DNA from: Candidatus Bealeia paramacronuclearis
GTDB taxonomy: Bacteria > Pseudomonadota > Alphaproteobacteria > UBA9655
Length of the DNA: 64,000 nucleotides
NCBI RefSeq assembly: GCF_035607555.1
Contig: NZ_JAVHWZ010000002.1
Location: 1 to 64,000 of the forward strand
Direction: 5' to 3'
Shown piece after piece: positions 17,667-30,378 of this stretch. The position numbers were made by a program, and so were the translations under genes. Position 1 is the first letter of the stretch; every line of letters begins with the position of its first letter. The notes under the pieces are model-generated. The model did not search any database, was not told where the DNA came from, and worked only from the letters and a program-made list of their open reading frames with translations.

Positions 17667-18860
17667 ATGATGAGCGATCTTAATTCCAAAAAGCGAACAG
17701 AAAATTTCACGCTGAACTTCGGGCCTCAGCATCCCGCAGCGCACGGTGTTTTGCGCCTTATCTTAGAATTAGACGGTGAGGTTGTGGAGCGCTCAGATCC
17801 TCATATTGGATTGCTTCATCGGGGCACAGAAAAGCTGATTGAATATAAATCCTACCTTCAAGCGGTGCCTTATTTTGATCGTCTGGATTATGTAGCGCCC
17901 ATGTCTCAAGAGCATGCCTTTGCCCTTGCGGTTGAAAAACTGTTGGGTATTGAGCCGCCTTTACGCGGGCAATATATTCGGGTGATGTTTGCAGAGATCT
18001 CAAGGCTTTTAAATCACCTTTTAAATATCACAACTATGGCTCTTGATGTGGGGGCTATGACGCCCCTTTTGTGGGGATTTGAAGAGCGCGAAATTTTGAT
18101 GGGCTTTTATGAAAAAGTCTCAGGATCGCGCATGCATGCGGCGTATTTCCGTCCCGGCGGTGTTCAAAAAGATTTACCCGCAGGATTGACGGACGAGATT
18201 CGCGAATTCATTGATCGGTTTCCAAAAGTCATTGATGACATGGAAACTCTGCTGACGGACAATCGCATTTTCAAACAACGTACGGTTGATATTGGAATTG
18301 TTTCCCCAGATCAAGCGGTGGATTGGGGATTCAGTGGTCCGATGCTTCGTGCGTCAAATACGCCCTGGGATTTGCGAAAATCTCAGCCGTATGATGTTTA
18401 TGAGCGCATGGATTTCAAAATTCCCATTGGTAAGAATGGCGACTGTTATGATCGCTATTTGGTGCGCATGGAAGAAATGCGTCAGTCCGTTGAGATCATC
18501 CGTCAATGTTTGGATCAATTGCCAGAAGGCCTTGTGAAAATCGATAATCACAAAATCACACCTCCACCGCGTGCAGAAATGAAGACTTCGATGGAGGCAC
18601 TGATCCATCATTTCAAACTTTATACCGAAGGCTATTACGTGCCTGAAGGCGAGACGTATACGGCCGTGGAAGCACCCAAAGGGGAGTTCGGAGTTTATTT
18701 AGTTTCAGACGGAAGTAATCGTCCGTATCGTTGCAAAATCAGGGCGCCTGGGTTTGCGTTTCTCCAAGGTCTCGATTTTATGTCAAAAGGTCATATGCTT
18801 GCGGATATTCCCAGTATTATCGGGTCGATGGATATTGTCTTTGGTGAGATCGATCGATGA
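17667..18860 (+). CDS. nuoD: NADH-quinone oxidoreductase subunit D
   Basis: The 49-kDa subunit that forms the quinone pocket with NuoB. It has [27 protein letters not shown] and the C-terminal [15 protein letters not shown], all diagnostic. The 397-residue length is typical. Its stop overlaps the nuoE start by four bases. Confidence 0.97.
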   Translation: MMSDLNSKKRTENFTLNFGPQHPAAHGVLRLILELDGEVVERSDPHIGLLHRGTEKLIEYKSYLQAVPYFDRLDYVAPMSQEHAFALAVEKLLGIEPPLRGQYIRVMFAEISRLLNHLLNITTMALDVGAMTPLLWGFEEREILMGFYEKVSGSRMHAAYFRPGGVQKDLPAGLTDEIREFIDRFPKVIDDMETLLTDNRIFKQRTVDIGIVSPDQAVDWGFSGPMLRASNTPWDLRKSQPYDVYERMDFKIPIGKNGDCYDRYLVRMEEMRQSVEIIRQCLDQLPEGLVKIDNHKITPPPRAEMKTSMEALIHHFKLYTEGYYVPEGETYTAVEAPKGEFGVYLVSDGSNRPYRCKIRAPGFAFLQGLDFMSKGHMLADIPSIIGSMDIVFGEIDR

Positions 18861-19537
18861 GTAAAGGTGCGCAAAATGTTATGAAACATGAACATGAGGA
18901 TCATGTAGTGTCTAACCAACCTGAATTTTTTGAGTTTACAAAAGAGAATCAAAAACTCGCTGAAAAAATCATTGCCCGCTATCCCGAGGGGCGCCAAGCG
19001 AGTGCGATTCTGCCGCTTTTAGATATGGCCCAACGTCAAGCTGGAGGATGGCTTCCAAGAGCGGCAATTGTGCATGTCGCAGATGTGCTTACTATGCCTC
19101 AAATCCGTGCATTTGAAGTGGCTACTTTTTATACGATGTTCAATCTTGAACCTGTGGGAAAAAATTTCATCCAAGTGTGCGGCACCACGCCCTGTATGTT
19201 GAGAGGCGCTGAGGAGTTGGTCCAAACGTGCAAAAACCATCTTGGTGTTGAAAAAGGCCAAGTCACGGAAGATGGTCTTTTCAGTTGGTGCGAAGTGGAA
19301 TGTTTGGGTGCTTGTGTGAATGCTCCTATGGTTCAAATTAACGATGATTATTATACCGATCTTGATTCTGAAAAATTCAAAAAGATTCTTGAAGATTTAA
19401 AAGCGGGCAAAAAAATTCAGGTGGGATCTTCGCGTGGGCGTCAAGGATCGGCTCCTGAGGGAGGACTTACGTCATTGACTGAAGGCGCAGACTCTTCCAA
19501 ACCAAAGCCCACAAAGCGAGGTCGAGATGCTCACTGA
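18857..19537 (+). CDS. nuoE: NADH-quinone oxidoreductase subunit E
   Basis: The 24-kDa-type subunit with a thioredoxin-fold 2Fe-2S cluster (N1a). Ligands lie in [11 protein letters not shown] and [11 protein letters not shown]. The body ends near residue 185. A polar, low-complexity tail rich in Gly, Ser and Lys takes the protein to 226 residues. The end overlaps the start of nuoF by 11 bases. Confidence 0.94.
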   Translation: MSKGAQNVMKHEHEDHVVSNQPEFFEFTKENQKLAEKIIARYPEGRQASAILPLLDMAQRQAGGWLPRAAIVHVADVLTMPQIRAFEVATFYTMFNLEPVGKNFIQVCGTTPCMLRGAEELVQTCKNHLGVEKGQVTEDGLFSWCEVECLGACVNAPMVQINDDYYTDLDSEKFKKILEDLKAGKKIQVGSSRGRQGSAPEGGLTSLTEGADSSKPKPTKRGRDAH

Positions 19538-20804
19538 TCAAGATCGAATTTTCACCAATCTTTATGGACTTCAGAAATGGAATCTCAAAGACGCGCAAGG
19601 CCGTGGTGATTGGGACGGAACGGCTAAACTGATTAAAAAAGGTCAAGAGTGGATTATCAATGAGGTCATTGCGTCCAACTTGCGTGGCCGTGGTGGGGCA
19701 GGATTTCCAACGGGACGGAAATGGTCGTTTCTCCCTAAGGATGATGGAATCACCCCACGCTATTTGGTGATTAATGCCGATGAAAGCGAGCCCGGATCTT
19801 GTAAGGATCGCGACATTCTTCTCAATGATCCCCACAAATTGGTGGAGGGTGCCCTTTTGGCAGGCTACGCCATCGGTGCACATAAATCCTACATTTATGT
19901 GCGGGGTGAATATTATCGTGAGGCCGAACGCCTTCAAGAGGCCATTGATGAGGCTTATGCCGCAGGATTTTTGGGAAAGAATGCGGCCAAATCCGGCTGG
20001 GATTTTGATCTTTATGTGCACAGAGGCGCCGGTGCCTATATTTGCGGTGAGGAAACGGCACTTCTTGAAAGCCTTGAGGGACGCAAAGGGATGCCCCGTT
20101 TAAAGCCCCCATTTCCCGCTGTGATTGGCCTTTATGGATGTCCGACCATTATCAACAATGCCGAAACCATTGCCGTTGTTCCCACAATTTTAAGGCGTGG
20201 GGGGGCGTGGTTTGCGGGTTTTGGAAATCCTGAAAATACGGGCACCAAGGTTTTCTCTATTTCTGGTCATGTGAATCATCCGTGCAATGTGGAAGAAGAA
20301 ATGGGAATTCCTTTAAAGGAACTCATAGAAAAACATGCCGGTGGAGTCCGCGGGGGGTGGGATAATCTTTTGGCGGTGATCCCTGGAGGATCTTCCGTTC
20401 CGCTTTTGCCCAAAGACATTTGTGAGACTGTTCAGATGGATTTCACATCGTTGCAAAAAGTCAAAAGTGGTTTGGGAACGGCCGCCGTGATTGTGATGGA
20501 CAAATCCACAGATGTGGTGCGTGCTATTGCCAGGTTATCTAAATTTTATATGCACGAAAGTTGTGGCCAATGCACACCGTGTCGTGAGGGTACGGGTTGG
20601 ATGTGGCGTCAAATGCTGCGCTTGGCTGATGGCATTGGGACCATTGAAGATATTGATAAATTAGAGGAAGTCACGAAGCAAATCGAAGGGCACACCATTT
20701 GTGCTTTGGGAGATGCGGCTGCTTGGCCCGTTCAAGGTTTAATTCGTCATTTTCGAGGTGAACTTGAGCGGCGCATTCATGACCGCCACAAGTTCGCTGC
20801 GTAA
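19527..20804 (+). CDS. nuoF: NADH-quinone oxidoreductase subunit F
   Basis: The 51-kDa-type NADH-binding flavoprotein, entry point of electrons. NADH/FMN motifs are [15 protein letters not shown] and [19 protein letters not shown]. The 4Fe-4S N3 ligands are in [11 protein letters not shown] with a later Cys in [10 protein letters not shown]. Its 425 residues match the family. nuoG starts 15 bases downstream behind a GGGGGAG site. Confidence 0.97.
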   Translation: MLTDQDRIFTNLYGLQKWNLKDAQGRGDWDGTAKLIKKGQEWIINEVIASNLRGRGGAGFPTGRKWSFLPKDDGITPRYLVINADESEPGSCKDRDILLNDPHKLVEGALLAGYAIGAHKSYIYVRGEYYREAERLQEAIDEAYAAGFLGKNAAKSGWDFDLYVHRGAGAYICGEETALLESLEGRKGMPRLKPPFPAVIGLYGCPTIINNAETIAVVPTILRRGGAWFAGFGNPENTGTKVFSISGHVNHPCNVEEEMGIPLKELIEKHAGGVRGGWDNLLAVIPGGSSVPLLPKDICETVQMDFTSLQKVKSGLGTAAVIVMDKSTDVVRAIARLSKFYMHESCGQCTPCREGTGWMWRQMLRLADGIGTIEDIDKLEEVTKQIEGHTICALGDAAAWPVQGLIRHFRGELERRIHDRHKFAA

Positions 20805-20819
20805 GGGTAGGGGGAGAAT

Positions 20820-22910
20820 ATGCCAAAGCTGACAATTAATGATCAGCCCGTTGAAGTCCCTGAGGGGATGACCGTTCTTCAAGCGTGCCAAATGGCGGGC
20901 GTGGAAGTCCCTGTTTTTTGCTATCACGATCGTTTATCGGTTGCGGGAAATTGCCGGATGTGTTTGGTAGAAATGGAAAAAAGCCCAAAACCTGTGGCAA
21001 GTTGTGCGATGCCTGCGGGTGAGGGGATGGTCATTCGCACCAATACAGAATCCATCCAAAAAGCTCGGAAAGGCGTTCTTGAATTACTCCTCATTAATCA
21101 TCCGCTTGATTGCCCAATTTGTGATCAAGGAGGGGAATGTGATCTTCAAGATATCACCATGGCCTATGGTCCAGATTCGAGTCGCTTTCATTTAAACAAG
21201 CGCGCTGTGCCTGATAAAAATTTTGGGCCGCTTATTGAGACGGCGATGAATCGCTGCATTCATTGTACGCGTTGTGTACGTTTTGCAACCGAAGTGGCCG
21301 GCGTTCCTGAACTTGGTGCTGTTTATCGCGGTGAGCATATGGAAATCGGAACGTATGTGGAAAAATCCATTACGTCTGAGCTTTCCGGAAATATGATTGA
21401 TCTTTGTCCGGTAGGCGCTCTTACGTCAAAACCTTATGCTTTTAAGGGGCGCCCGTGGGAGCTTTCCCATACACCTTCCATTGACGTTTTGGATGCGGTG
21501 GGATCTGCCATTCGTATTGATTCTCGTGGACGCGAAGTGATGCGTATTTTGCCAAGACTCAATGAAGATGTGAATGAAGAATGGATTTCCGATAAGGCAC
21601 GCTTTGCTTGTGACGGTCTTAAATATCAACGTCTAGATCGTCCTTATGTGAAAGATGCCTCAGGGCGACTTCAAGAGTCTACATGGGAAGAAGCGTTTAA
21701 CACCATTGCCGAACGCGTGCGCGAGACGGATGGATCAAAAATTGGAGCGTTAGCAGGAAATTTGGCAGACGCTGAATCTATGGTACTTTTAAAAGAATTA
21801 ATGACGTCTTTGGGATCGCCCCATGTGGACGCCCGGGAGGAAGGCTCCATTCTTGAATCGGGTCATCGCTGTAGCTATATTTTTAATACGTCAATTTCAG
21901 GCATTGATCAGGCGGATTTTGTGCTTTTAATTGGTACAAACCCTCGTGTGGAAGCACCTATTATCAATGCGCGAATTCGCAAAAATTATCTTTATAATGG
22001 ACTTCAAGTGGCGCTCATTGGTGAGGCTCATGATCTTACTTATCCTTATGCACATTTGGGAAATCATCCCCAAATTCTAGAGGAAATTTTAAAAGGCAAG
22101 CATACGCTTGCCAAACTTTTGCAAGACGCCAAATGCCCCATGCTTATTTTAGGAGAGGGGGCTTTGAGCCGGAAGGATGGATCTGCGATTCTTCACCTTG
22201 CCCGTGAAATTGCCGAAAAGTATGGTCTCATTCATCAAGGTAAAGGTAATCCTTCAGACCATTGGAACGGATTTAATATTCTTCACAAAGCCGCCTCTCG
22301 TGTGGGTGCGCTTGATCTTTGCATTGTGCCTGAAAAAGACGGATACGGAACGGCACAAATTATTGAAAAAGCAGATCAAGGAAAACTTGAAATTGTCTAT
22401 CTTTTGGGCGCTGATGAAATTGATGTAGGCAAACTCAAGAAAACGTTTGTCATTTACCAAGGACATCATGGAGACAAAGGCGCTTCAGTTGCTGATGTGA
22501 TTTTACCAGCATCGGCATATACGGAAAAAGATGGAACTTACGTGAATACGGAAGGTCGGGTCCAACGCGCGTTTAAAGCGTGTTCAGCACCAGGAGATGC
22601 ACGAGAAGATTGGAAAATCTTGCGCGCACTTTCTGAAACATTGGGATTGCCCTTGCCTTATAATACCCTTGAAGAGATTCGGGCGCGAATGGTTGAGATT
22701 AATCCGCTTTTTGAGGAAGTGGATGTCTTGCAACGTGCGCCTTGGACGTCTTTTGGAAAGTCTGGAATTCTTGAAGATTCTTCTTTTAAAGAGTCCATTG
22801 AGAACTTTTATATGACTGATTCTATTAGTCGTCATTCGGTCACCATGGCCGAATGCACGCGTCAGATTTTAGGTCGCGATCAGGAAAAAAGGACAGGGAC
22901 TCATGGTTGA
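20820..22910 (+). CDS. nuoG: NADH-quinone oxidoreductase subunit G
   Basis: The 75-kDa-type subunit with three iron-sulfur clusters. The N-terminal 2Fe-2S ligands are in [20 protein letters not shown] and [11 protein letters not shown] His/Cys cluster follows in [18 protein letters not shown] and a 4Fe-4S set in [10 protein letters not shown] and LCPVGAL. The remainder is the molybdopterin-oxidoreductase-like domain without cofactor. At 696 residues it is the mitochondrial-type length, shorter than E. coli NuoG. nuoH overlaps its end by eight bases. Confidence 0.97.
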   Translation: MPKLTINDQPVEVPEGMTVLQACQMAGVEVPVFCYHDRLSVAGNCRMCLVEMEKSPKPVASCAMPAGEGMVIRTNTESIQKARKGVLELLLINHPLDCPICDQGGECDLQDITMAYGPDSSRFHLNKRAVPDKNFGPLIETAMNRCIHCTRCVRFATEVAGVPELGAVYRGEHMEIGTYVEKSITSELSGNMIDLCPVGALTSKPYAFKGRPWELSHTPSIDVLDAVGSAIRIDSRGREVMRILPRLNEDVNEEWISDKARFACDGLKYQRLDRPYVKDASGRLQESTWEEAFNTIAERVRETDGSKIGALAGNLADAESMVLLKELMTSLGSPHVDAREEGSILESGHRCSYIFNTSISGIDQADFVLLIGTNPRVEAPIINARIRKNYLYNGLQVALIGEAHDLTYPYAHLGNHPQILEEILKGKHTLAKLLQDAKCPMLILGEGALSRKDGSAILHLAREIAEKYGLIHQGKGNPSDHWNGFNILHKAASRVGALDLCIVPEKDGYGTAQIIEKADQGKLEIVYLLGADEIDVGKLKKTFVIYQGHHGDKGASVADVILPASAYTEKDGTYVNTEGRVQRAFKACSAPGDAREDWKILRALSETLGLPLPYNTLEEIRARMVEINPLFEEVDVLQRAPWTSFGKSGILEDSSFKESIENFYMTDSISRHSVTMAECTRQILGRDQEKRTGTHG

Positions 22911-23928
22911 TCTCGGGAATTTTTGGCAAGAGTTTTTGATGCCGGGCTTGACTATGGCTGGACAAATCTTGCTCATTATGGTGCCCTTGATTTTGTCTGT
23001 CGCTTATTTGACGTATGCGGAACGTAAAGTAATTGCCGCCATGCAATTGCGAAAAGGCCCTAATGTTGTGGGTCCTTTTGGGTTGCTTCAGCCCATTGCG
23101 GATGCGGTTAAACTCATCCACAAAGAAACGATTATTCCCACCAAGTCGAACCCCGTTATTTTTATCATTGCCCCCATTTTGACATTTACGTTGAGTATGA
23201 TTGCGTGGGCGGTAATTCCCTTTGGCCCCAGTCTTGTGATCAGCGATATTAACGTGGGTGTTCTTTATCTCTTTGCGATTTCGTCCTTGGGCGTTTATGG
23301 CATCATTATGGCGGGATGGGCCAGTAACTCGAAGTATCCCTTTTTGGGAGCACTGCGCTCTGCTGCGCAAATGATTTCCTATGAAATTTCCATCGGACTT
23401 GTGCTTATCGCCGTTCTTTTGTGTGTGGGCTCGATGAACCTCACGAAAATTGTGGAAGCCCAGGAGAAAATCTGGTTTGTGATTCCGCTTTTGCCTATGG
23501 CTGTGATTTTTATGATCTCGGCTTTGGCAGAGACGAATCGGGCACCTTTTGACCTTCCTGAAGCTGAAGCGGAATTGGTTTCCGGTTATAACGTTGAATA
23601 TTCCTCGATTACCTTCGCACTCTTTTTCTTAGGTGAATATGCCAATATGATTTTGATGAGCGGTATTGGATCCGTCCTCTTTTTAGGAGGATGGTTGCCT
23701 CCATTCAATTTCGCACCCTTCACGTGGGTTCCTGGGATTGTCTGGTTTGCGCTTAAAATCTCATTCCTTCTTTTCATTTTCCTTTGGGCCCGGGCCACAT
23801 TGCCGCGCTATCGCTACGACCAACTCATGCGACTCGGATGGAAAGTCTTTTTGCCTTTTACCTTCGGGTGGGTCGTTTTAACAGCTGGGGTCTTGATGGC
23901 TTTGGGCTGGCTTCCAGGACAGGTGTAA
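22903..23928 (+). CDS. nuoH: NADH-quinone oxidoreductase subunit H
   Basis: The membrane subunit (ND1 type) that joins the peripheral arm and lines the quinone channel. It is 341 residues with about eight helices. Conserved loops are [18 protein letters not shown] and [20 protein letters not shown], the latter rich in Glu. Confidence 0.97.
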   Translation: MVDLGNFWQEFLMPGLTMAGQILLIMVPLILSVAYLTYAERKVIAAMQLRKGPNVVGPFGLLQPIADAVKLIHKETIIPTKSNPVIFIIAPILTFTLSMIAWAVIPFGPSLVISDINVGVLYLFAISSLGVYGIIMAGWASNSKYPFLGALRSAAQMISYEISIGLVLIAVLLCVGSMNLTKIVEAQEKIWFVIPLLPMAVIFMISALAETNRAPFDLPEAEAELVSGYNVEYSSITFALFFLGEYANMILMSGIGSVLFLGGWLPPFNFAPFTWVPGIVWFALKISFLLFIFLWARATLPRYRYDQLMRLGWKVFLPFTFGWVVLTAGVLMALGWLPGQV

Positions 23929-23929
23929 T

Positions 23930-24421
23930 ATGGTGCAAAAAATTCTCAATCGCGCGAAAAGCTTTTTCTTGATCGAACTGATTAAGGGGTTTGCACTCAC
24001 ATTTCGTTATATGTTTAAGAAAAAAGTAACGCTCGCCTATCCGTATGAAAAGGGAACGCTCTCACCGAGATTTCGTGGGGAGCATGCTTTAAGACGCTAC
24101 CCTAGTGGTGAAGAGCGATGTATTGCCTGTAAATTATGTGAAGCGGTTTGCCCTGCCCAAGCCATCACCATTGAGGCCCAAGAGCGGGAAGACGGAAGTC
24201 GTCGCACAACGCGTTATGACATCGATATGACCAAATGCATTTATTGTGGAATGTGTGAGGAAGCGTGTCCTGTGGATGCGATTGTGGAAGGTCCGAATTT
24301 TGAATTTGCGACTGAAACGAGGGAAGAACTTTTTTATAATAAGGACCGTCTTTTGTCTAATGGCGATCGGTGGGAGTCTGAAATTGCAGTCCGTCTTGAA
24401 AAAGACGCGGCGTATCGATAG
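23930..24421 (+). CDS. nuoI: NADH-quinone oxidoreductase subunit I
   Basis: The 163-residue subunit (TYKY type) carrying two 4Fe-4S clusters, N6a and N6b. The two ferredoxin motifs are [16 protein letters not shown] and [16 protein letters not shown]. An amphipathic N-terminus (residues 1-30) docks on the membrane arm. It starts two bases after the nuoH stop. Confidence 0.97.
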   Translation: MVQKILNRAKSFFLIELIKGFALTFRYMFKKKVTLAYPYEKGTLSPRFRGEHALRRYPSGEERCIACKLCEAVCPAQAITIEAQEREDGSRRTTRYDIDMTKCIYCGMCEEACPVDAIVEGPNFEFATETREELFYNKDRLLSNGDRWESEIAVRLEKDAAYR

Positions 24422-24430
24422 GAGAGTGCG

Positions 24431-25057
24431 ATGATTATCGATTTGTCAGCTCTTTCGTTTTATATGTTCTCAGGCCTCATGTTGGGGTCGGCATTAATGA
24501 CGATTAGTTCCAAGAATACGGTCCATTCGGTCTTGTGGCTGATTTTAGCATTCTTTAATGCCGCGGGGCTTTTCGTACTTCTTCAAGCGGAATTTTTAGC
24601 CATGCTTTTGGTTATTGTTTATGTGGGAGCTGTTGCAGTTTTATTCCTTTTCGTTGTGATGATGCTCAATGTGAACGTCGTTAATGTCAAAGAGTCGATG
24701 CTTAAATATAAAACCTTAGGTGTGGTTATTGGATCTATTTTGGTTGCAGAATTGATCTTGGTGTCTTTAGGTTGGACAATCTCACCAGAGGCCGTGGATT
24801 TGACTTCAGCGCCTCAAGCGCTTTTCCATGGAAAAACCAATACGGAAGCTTTGGCGAATCTTCTTTATACGCACTATGCCTTTCCTTTCCAAATCTCAGG
24901 GCTTATTCTTCTTGTGGCTATGATTGGGGCAATTGTTTTGACTCTCCGTCATCGAGAAGGTGTCAGGCGGCAAAAAATCTATGATCAAGTCTCGCGTCGC
25001 CCTCAAGATACCCTTCAGGTTTTAGATGTGCCATTCCATAAAGGAGTTGACCTATGA
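24431..25057 (+). CDS. nuoJ: NADH-quinone oxidoreductase subunit J
   Basis: A five-helix membrane subunit (ND6 type) of 208 residues, with the conserved helix [17 protein letters not shown]. It overlaps nuoK by four bases (ATGA), indicating coupled translation. Confidence 0.94.
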   Translation: MIIDLSALSFYMFSGLMLGSALMTISSKNTVHSVLWLILAFFNAAGLFVLLQAEFLAMLLVIVYVGAVAVLFLFVVMMLNVNVVNVKESMLKYKTLGVVIGSILVAELILVSLGWTISPEAVDLTSAPQALFHGKTNTEALANLLYTHYAFPFQISGLILLVAMIGAIVLTLRHREGVRRQKIYDQVSRRPQDTLQVLDVPFHKGVDL

Positions 25058-25359
25058 TTTCTCTTGCTCATTATTTGGTTGTGGCAGCCTTCCTTTTTTC
25101 CATTGGCGTTTTTGGGATTTTCTTGAATCGCAGGAATGTGATCGTTCTTTTGATGTCAATCGAGCTCATGCTTTTGGCCGTCAATATTAACATGGTGGCC
25201 TTCTCTTATTATTTGAAAGATCTCGTGGGGCAAGTTTTTGCCATCTTTATTTTGACGGTCGCAGCAGCTGAAGCTGCTATTGGTCTTGCGATCTTGGTAA
25301 TTTATTTCCGCAATCGCGGGGATATTGATGTCAACGAAATGAATGTGATGAAAGGCTAA
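25054..25359 (+). CDS. nuoK: NADH-quinone oxidoreductase subunit K
   Basis: The 101-residue ND4L-type subunit with three helices. Conserved Glu residues for proton transfer lie in [15 protein letters not shown] and [12 protein letters not shown]. Length and position are standard. Confidence 0.95.
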   Translation: MISLAHYLVVAAFLFSIGVFGIFLNRRNVIVLLMSIELMLLAVNINMVAFSYYLKDLVGQVFAIFILTVAAAEAAIGLAILVIYFRNRGDIDVNEMNVMKG

Positions 25360-25370
25360 AGGGGAAAATC

Positions 25371-27308
25371 ATGACGACTTTAGCAATCCTTGTCGTTTTC
25401 TTACCGCTCATAGGGGGCCTTCTTGCGGGTACTTTTGGATGGCGTTTGGGCGATAAATTCAGCCAGAGAATTACCTCTGGACTTCTCATCACCTCTTTTG
25501 TGTGTGCTGTCTTTTTATCCTTAGACACGGTTTTTGCAGGGCACTCATTTGTCTACCCTCTTTTTACCTGGATTCATTTGGATTTCTTCAGCGTTGATTG
25601 GGGACTTCAAGTCGATAGTCTTAGTGTGACCATGATGTTGGTTGTGACTTTAGTCTCATCGATGGTTCACGTTTATTCCATTGGTTATATGCACGGGGAT
25701 CAAGGTATCCCCCGTTTTATGGCGTACTTAAGTCTTTTTACATTTTTCATGTTAATGCTCGTAACTGCCCCCAACTTCCTTCAGATGTTTTTTGGGTGGG
25801 AAGGGGTAGGGCTCGCTTCTTATTTGCTGATTGGATATTGGTATGAGCGGGAATCAGCCAATGCAGCCTCCATCAAAGCGTTCATTGTAAACCGTGTGGG
25901 CGACGTTGGATTTGCGCTTGGAATTTGTACCGTCATTGTGATTTTTGGAACGTCTGATTTTGTTTCCGTCTTTGGAATGGCTGATGAATATATTAATCTC
26001 AATTTTAACTTCTTGGGATTTGAGGTCCACGCGCTCACCATTGCAACATTACTTCTTTTTATCGGCGCCATGGGAAAATCCGCACAATTGGGGCTCCACA
26101 CGTGGTTGCCCGATGCAATGGAAGGTCCCACACCCGTCTCCGCCCTCATCCATGCGGCCACCATGGTTACGGCTGGTGTTTTCATGATTATTCGAATCTC
26201 CCCGCTTTTGGAATATGCTCCTCTTACGCGGGATATTATCTTAATTGTCGGGGCCTTGACATCATTCTTTGCGGCAACTGTTGCGTGTACTCAAAATGAC
26301 ATTAAGCGAATTATTGCTTATTCCACGTGCTCTCAATTGGGACTGATGTTTGTGGCTGCGGGTGTTTCGGCCTATGGCGCCTCGATGTTCCATCTCACAA
26401 CCCACGCCTTTTTTAAAGCCATGCTTTTTTTAGGTGCAGGATCCGTGATTCATGCCATGTCTGATGAGCAAAACATTCAAAAAATGGGTGGGATCTGGAA
26501 ATTTATTCCCATTACCTATGTGATCATGTGGATTGGAAATTTGGCTTTGGCAGGAATTCCCTTCTTTGCGGGATATTTCTCAAAAGACATTATTGTTGAG
26601 GCCGTGTGGGCTTCTGCAAATCCTTTGGGTCAAATGATTTACGTTATTTGTATTATGGGCATTGTGATGACGGCTTTTTATTCCTGGCGACTTCTCATTT
26701 TGACATTTCACGGGAAACCCCGCGCTGATGAAGTGGTCATGGGTCATATACATGAATCACCTATGGTCATGTTAGTTCCTTTGATGGTTTTGGCCGTAGG
26801 CTCCGTTTTTGGCGGATATTTCCTGGTTGAGTCCATGGTCGGGGAGGGGAGTCAGGCCTTTTGGAGGAATGCGATTTTTGTACTTTCTCAAAATGATTCC
26901 ATTCTGGCCGCTCACCACCATACACCACGCTGGATAGAGCTTTCTCCCACGGTGGCCTCCCTCATTGGAATCGGGATTGCGTATTTGTTATATGCTTATT
27001 TGACCAATGTTCCTGATCGATTGATGAACGCAATGAAGAGCTTTTACAACTTTCTTTATAAGAAATGGTATTTTGACGAACTTTACGATTCCGTATTTGT
27101 GAAGCCTTCCTTGCGCCTGGGAAATATCCTTTGGAAGCGTGGGGATGGAAACTTGATCGATGGTTATGGCCCTGATGGAGTTGCGGCCATATCTTCGCGA
27201 GCGGGCGTTCTTTTGTGTCGCTTGCAAACTGGTTATTTGTATCACTATGCCTTTGCTATGATTGTGGGGTTGGCTCTTATCGTGGGGTGGCACCTATGGA
27301 TATTTTAG
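25371..27308 (+). CDS. nuoL: NADH-quinone oxidoreductase subunit L
   Basis: An antiporter-like ND5-type proton-pumping subunit of 645 residues. It has GWEGVGLASYLLIGYWYER with the key Glu, KSAQLGLHTWLPDAMEGPTP with the key Lys and PVSALIHAATMVTAGV. The long lateral helix forms the C-terminal end. Confidence 0.97.
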   Translation: MTTLAILVVFLPLIGGLLAGTFGWRLGDKFSQRITSGLLITSFVCAVFLSLDTVFAGHSFVYPLFTWIHLDFFSVDWGLQVDSLSVTMMLVVTLVSSMVHVYSIGYMHGDQGIPRFMAYLSLFTFFMLMLVTAPNFLQMFFGWEGVGLASYLLIGYWYERESANAASIKAFIVNRVGDVGFALGICTVIVIFGTSDFVSVFGMADEYINLNFNFLGFEVHALTIATLLLFIGAMGKSAQLGLHTWLPDAMEGPTPVSALIHAATMVTAGVFMIIRISPLLEYAPLTRDIILIVGALTSFFAATVACTQNDIKRIIAYSTCSQLGLMFVAAGVSAYGASMFHLTTHAFFKAMLFLGAGSVIHAMSDEQNIQKMGGIWKFIPITYVIMWIGNLALAGIPFFAGYFSKDIIVEAVWASANPLGQMIYVICIMGIVMTAFYSWRLLILTFHGKPRADEVVMGHIHESPMVMLVPLMVLAVGSVFGGYFLVESMVGEGSQAFWRNAIFVLSQNDSILAAHHHTPRWIELSPTVASLIGIGIAYLLYAYLTNVPDRLMNAMKSFYNFLYKKWYFDELYDSVFVKPSLRLGNILWKRGDGNLIDGYGPDGVAAISSRAGVLLCRLQTGYLYHYAFAMIVGLALIVGWHLWIF

Positions 27309-27330
27309 TGCGCGGGGAAAATAAAAAATC

Positions 27331-28884
27331 ATGACCACATTGCCTCTTCTTTCCATCACAATTTTTCTGCCGCTGATGGGTGCGCTTTTGATTCTTTTTA
27401 ATAAAGGATCGAATGACCAGAATGTTAGGTGGGTGGCGCTTTGGACCTCACTTGTGACTTTCATTTTAAGCCTTGTGTTGTGGATGAGCTTTGATCCGGC
27501 ATCCTCAGATTTTCAACTTGTAGATAAGTTTGAATGGATGGCACTTTTAAACATTGGCTATCATGTAGGGGTCGATGGAATTTCCTTGCCGTTTGTGTTG
27601 CTTTCCACTTTCCTTGTACCAATTTGTATTTTGGCAAGTTGGAATTCAATTTCAAAATCCGTTTCGGAATATATGGTTGCGTTTTTGGTTCTTGAGACGC
27701 TCATGGTGGGCATGTTTGCAGCCTTGGACTTCGTTCTCTTTTATATTTTCTTTGAAGGCGTCTTGATCCCGATGTTCCTCATCATTGGAATTTGGGGCGG
27801 ACCACGTCGGGTTTATGCGGCCTTTAAATTTTTCCTTTTCACACTTTTGGGATCGGTCTTGATGCTTTTGGCCATCATCTACATTTATTTTGATGTGGGA
27901 TCGAGCAATATTCCTTTAGCCCTCACAACCAGGTTTGATCCTTTTATTCAAAACTGGTTGTGGCTCGCGTTCTTTTCCTCTTTTGCGGTGAAAGTTCCCA
28001 TGTGGCCTGTCCATACCTGGCTTCCCGATGCCCACGTGGAGGCACCCACTGGAGGGTCTGTGATTCTGGCCGGCGTTCTTCTTAAAATGGGCGGATATGG
28101 CTTTTTGAGATTCTCACTGCCCATGTTTCCAGAAGCCTCCGAATTCTTCGCCCCCATGGTCTTTACACTTAGTATTGTCGCGATCATCTATACCTCCCTT
28201 GTAGCTTTGGCACAAACGGATATGAAAAAGTTAATTGCTTATTCTTCCGTGGCGCACATGGGTATGGTGACTTTGGGGATTTTCACTGTTGACTCCGAGG
28301 GCGTTGGAGGGGCGGTTACCCAAATGGTCAGTCATGGATTGGTTTCAGCGGCGCTCTTCTTGTGCGTGGGCGTGATTTATGACCGAATCCACACGCGCGA
28401 AATATCTGCCTACGGAGGTCTTGTTCAACGGATGCCCATTTATGCGGGTGTCTTTATGCTCTTTACCTTTGCCTCCATTGGTCTTCCTGGAACTAGTGGG
28501 TTTGTAGGCGAATTCTTGGTTCTTTTAGGAACTTATAAAGTTAATACCTGGGCTGCCCTTTTGGCAGCGAGTGGTATGGTTTTGGGGGCGGCTTATGCGC
28601 TTTGGCTTTATAGGCGCATTATTTTTGGAAAACTCACAAAACCTAATCTCAAAAATATTACGGATCTTAATTCCATTGAGAAAGCGGTTTTTGCGCCCAT
28701 GGCCGTGGCCGTTTTATTCTTGGGAATTTATCCTATGCCACTTTTAAAAATGATGGACGCCACCGTTCAAGACCTTGTCGATAAATATAACATTGCGCTG
28801 GATCCTGAGGTGGAATTGGACGCTGATGGGCAGCCCTTAGAAATGGCGCAAGCCAAAATTGAATCACGTGGGGGAGCCTACTAA
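27331..28884 (+). CDS. nuoM: NADH-quinone oxidoreductase subunit M
   Basis: An antiporter-like ND4-type subunit of 517 residues. Proton-path residues are in [20 protein letters not shown] and [20 protein letters not shown] charged C-terminal tail ([17 protein letters not shown]) extends past the last helix. Its final base is shared with the nuoN start codon. Confidence 0.97.
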   Translation: MTTLPLLSITIFLPLMGALLILFNKGSNDQNVRWVALWTSLVTFILSLVLWMSFDPASSDFQLVDKFEWMALLNIGYHVGVDGISLPFVLLSTFLVPICILASWNSISKSVSEYMVAFLVLETLMVGMFAALDFVLFYIFFEGVLIPMFLIIGIWGGPRRVYAAFKFFLFTLLGSVLMLLAIIYIYFDVGSSNIPLALTTRFDPFIQNWLWLAFFSSFAVKVPMWPVHTWLPDAHVEAPTGGSVILAGVLLKMGGYGFLRFSLPMFPEASEFFAPMVFTLSIVAIIYTSLVALAQTDMKKLIAYSSVAHMGMVTLGIFTVDSEGVGGAVTQMVSHGLVSAALFLCVGVIYDRIHTREISAYGGLVQRMPIYAGVFMLFTFASIGLPGTSGFVGEFLVLLGTYKVNTWAALLAASGMVLGAAYALWLYRRIIFGKLTKPNLKNITDLNSIEKAVFAPMAVAVLFLGIYPMPLLKMMDATVQDLVDKYNIALDPEVELDADGQPLEMAQAKIESRGGAY

Positions 28885-30374
28885 TGTTGGACTTTTATCT
28901 TCCTAATTTTTCATTAATCTTGCCTGAAATTATTCTGGCCATCACCGCCTTAGGACTTCTTCTCGATGGTGTGATGACCGGCGCTGAAAAAGGTGTGGCC
29001 GTCAGACGCACGGCGCATGTGGCAATTCTCTCCATGATTGTTGCAGGTGTATTTTTAGGGGCGTCCTGGCAAGTTGATTTAAGGCAGGTCAGTTTTAATG
29101 GTCAATTTTATCTCGACAATTATGTCATCTTGACAAAAATTTTGGTTTTGATTGGGTCATCTTCAGCTCTTGCCATGTCGCTTTCCAATTTGCAACGCAG
29201 TGGTATTGAGAGATTTGAGTTCCCCATCTTGGGCCTTTTGGCAACGCTCGGCATGATGGTGATGCTTTCTTCAAATGACCTTTTGCCTCTTTTTATGGGG
29301 CTCGAACTTCAAGGGCTTTCCCTCTATATTTTGGCGGGTCTTAGTCGGGATCGCTTGAGCGTTTCTGAAGCGGCATTAAAGTATTTCGTGTTGGGCGCTC
29401 TTTCCACAGGACTTTTTCTTTATGGCGTAAGCCTTATTTATGGATTTGCAGGGACCACAAATTTCGATACCTTAACGGCCGTGTTCCGGTTTGGGGCTGT
29501 TGATGGTGTGTCCATTGGAGTTGTCATAGGTCTTGTTTTTGTGATTGCAAGTTTGGCTTTTAAAGTTTCCACCGTGCCTTTTCACATGTGGACACCGGAT
29601 GTGTATCAAGGGGCCGCAACACCTGTGACCGCATTTTTGGCATCTGCCCCTAAAATCGCAGCTCTTGCACTTTTCTTACGTCTAATGATGGATCCTTTTC
29701 AGTTGTTGTTTGAACAATGGCAACAAATTCTGATTGTTATCGCGGCGGGTTCTATGATTTTAGGCGCCTTTGCCGCTTTGTCTCAAACCGATCTTAAACG
29801 CCTTTTGGCTTATAGCTCCATTGGACAAATGGGATATGCGGTGATGGGTATTGCGGCCGGTACAGAAGAAGGTGCGCGCGGCGTCATTCTTTATATGATC
29901 ATTTATGCAGCCATGATTATTGGCGTTTTTGCCTGCATTCTTCATTTGAAATCCCGGAGTCGTCAGACGTTTAATGACATTTCTGATCTCAGTGGTCTTT
30001 CCCAATCCCACCCGAAACTAGCTTTCGTTTTGTCCACATTTATGTTTTCCATGGCGGGAATTCCACCCTTGGCCGGATTTTTTGGAAAGCTTTATATTTT
30101 TATGTCTGCCATTGAAGCGGGTCTGACGTGGCTTGCGATTTTGGGCGTTTTGTCTTCGGTTGTTTCTGCCTTTTATTATTTGAGAATCGTCAAAACTATT
30201 TATTTTGATGCGCTTCCAGAGACACCTCTGGTTATGGCAGGTTCTGGCGGTGCGGTGGCTTTTGAAAATACCATCGTTTTAAATGGTGCCTTTTTGTTCA
30301 CACTTTTGTTCTGCGTCTATCCACAAGGGCTTTTGCGTATTGTACAAGAAGCCGTTGTTGCTTTGATGAATTGA
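28884..30374 (+). CDS. nuoN: NADH-quinone oxidoreductase subunit N
   Basis: The third antiporter-like subunit (ND2 type), 496 residues. It has FMGLELQGLSLYILAGL, FKVSTVPFHMWTPDVYQGA and TPVTAFLASAPKIAAL. birA follows after four bases, so the operon probably runs on. Confidence 0.97.
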   Translation: MLDFYLPNFSLILPEIILAITALGLLLDGVMTGAEKGVAVRRTAHVAILSMIVAGVFLGASWQVDLRQVSFNGQFYLDNYVILTKILVLIGSSSALAMSLSNLQRSGIERFEFPILGLLATLGMMVMLSSNDLLPLFMGLELQGLSLYILAGLSRDRLSVSEAALKYFVLGALSTGLFLYGVSLIYGFAGTTNFDTLTAVFRFGAVDGVSIGVVIGLVFVIASLAFKVSTVPFHMWTPDVYQGAATPVTAFLASAPKIAALALFLRLMMDPFQLLFEQWQQILIVIAAGSMILGAFAALSQTDLKRLLAYSSIGQMGYAVMGIAAGTEEGARGVILYMIIYAAMIIGVFACILHLKSRSRQTFNDISDLSGLSQSHPKLAFVLSTFMFSMAGIPPLAGFFGKLYIFMSAIEAGLTWLAILGVLSSVVSAFYYLRIVKTIYFDALPETPLVMAGSGGAVAFENTIVLNGAFLFTLLFCVYPQGLLRIVQEAVVALMN

Positions 30375-30378
30375 TTTT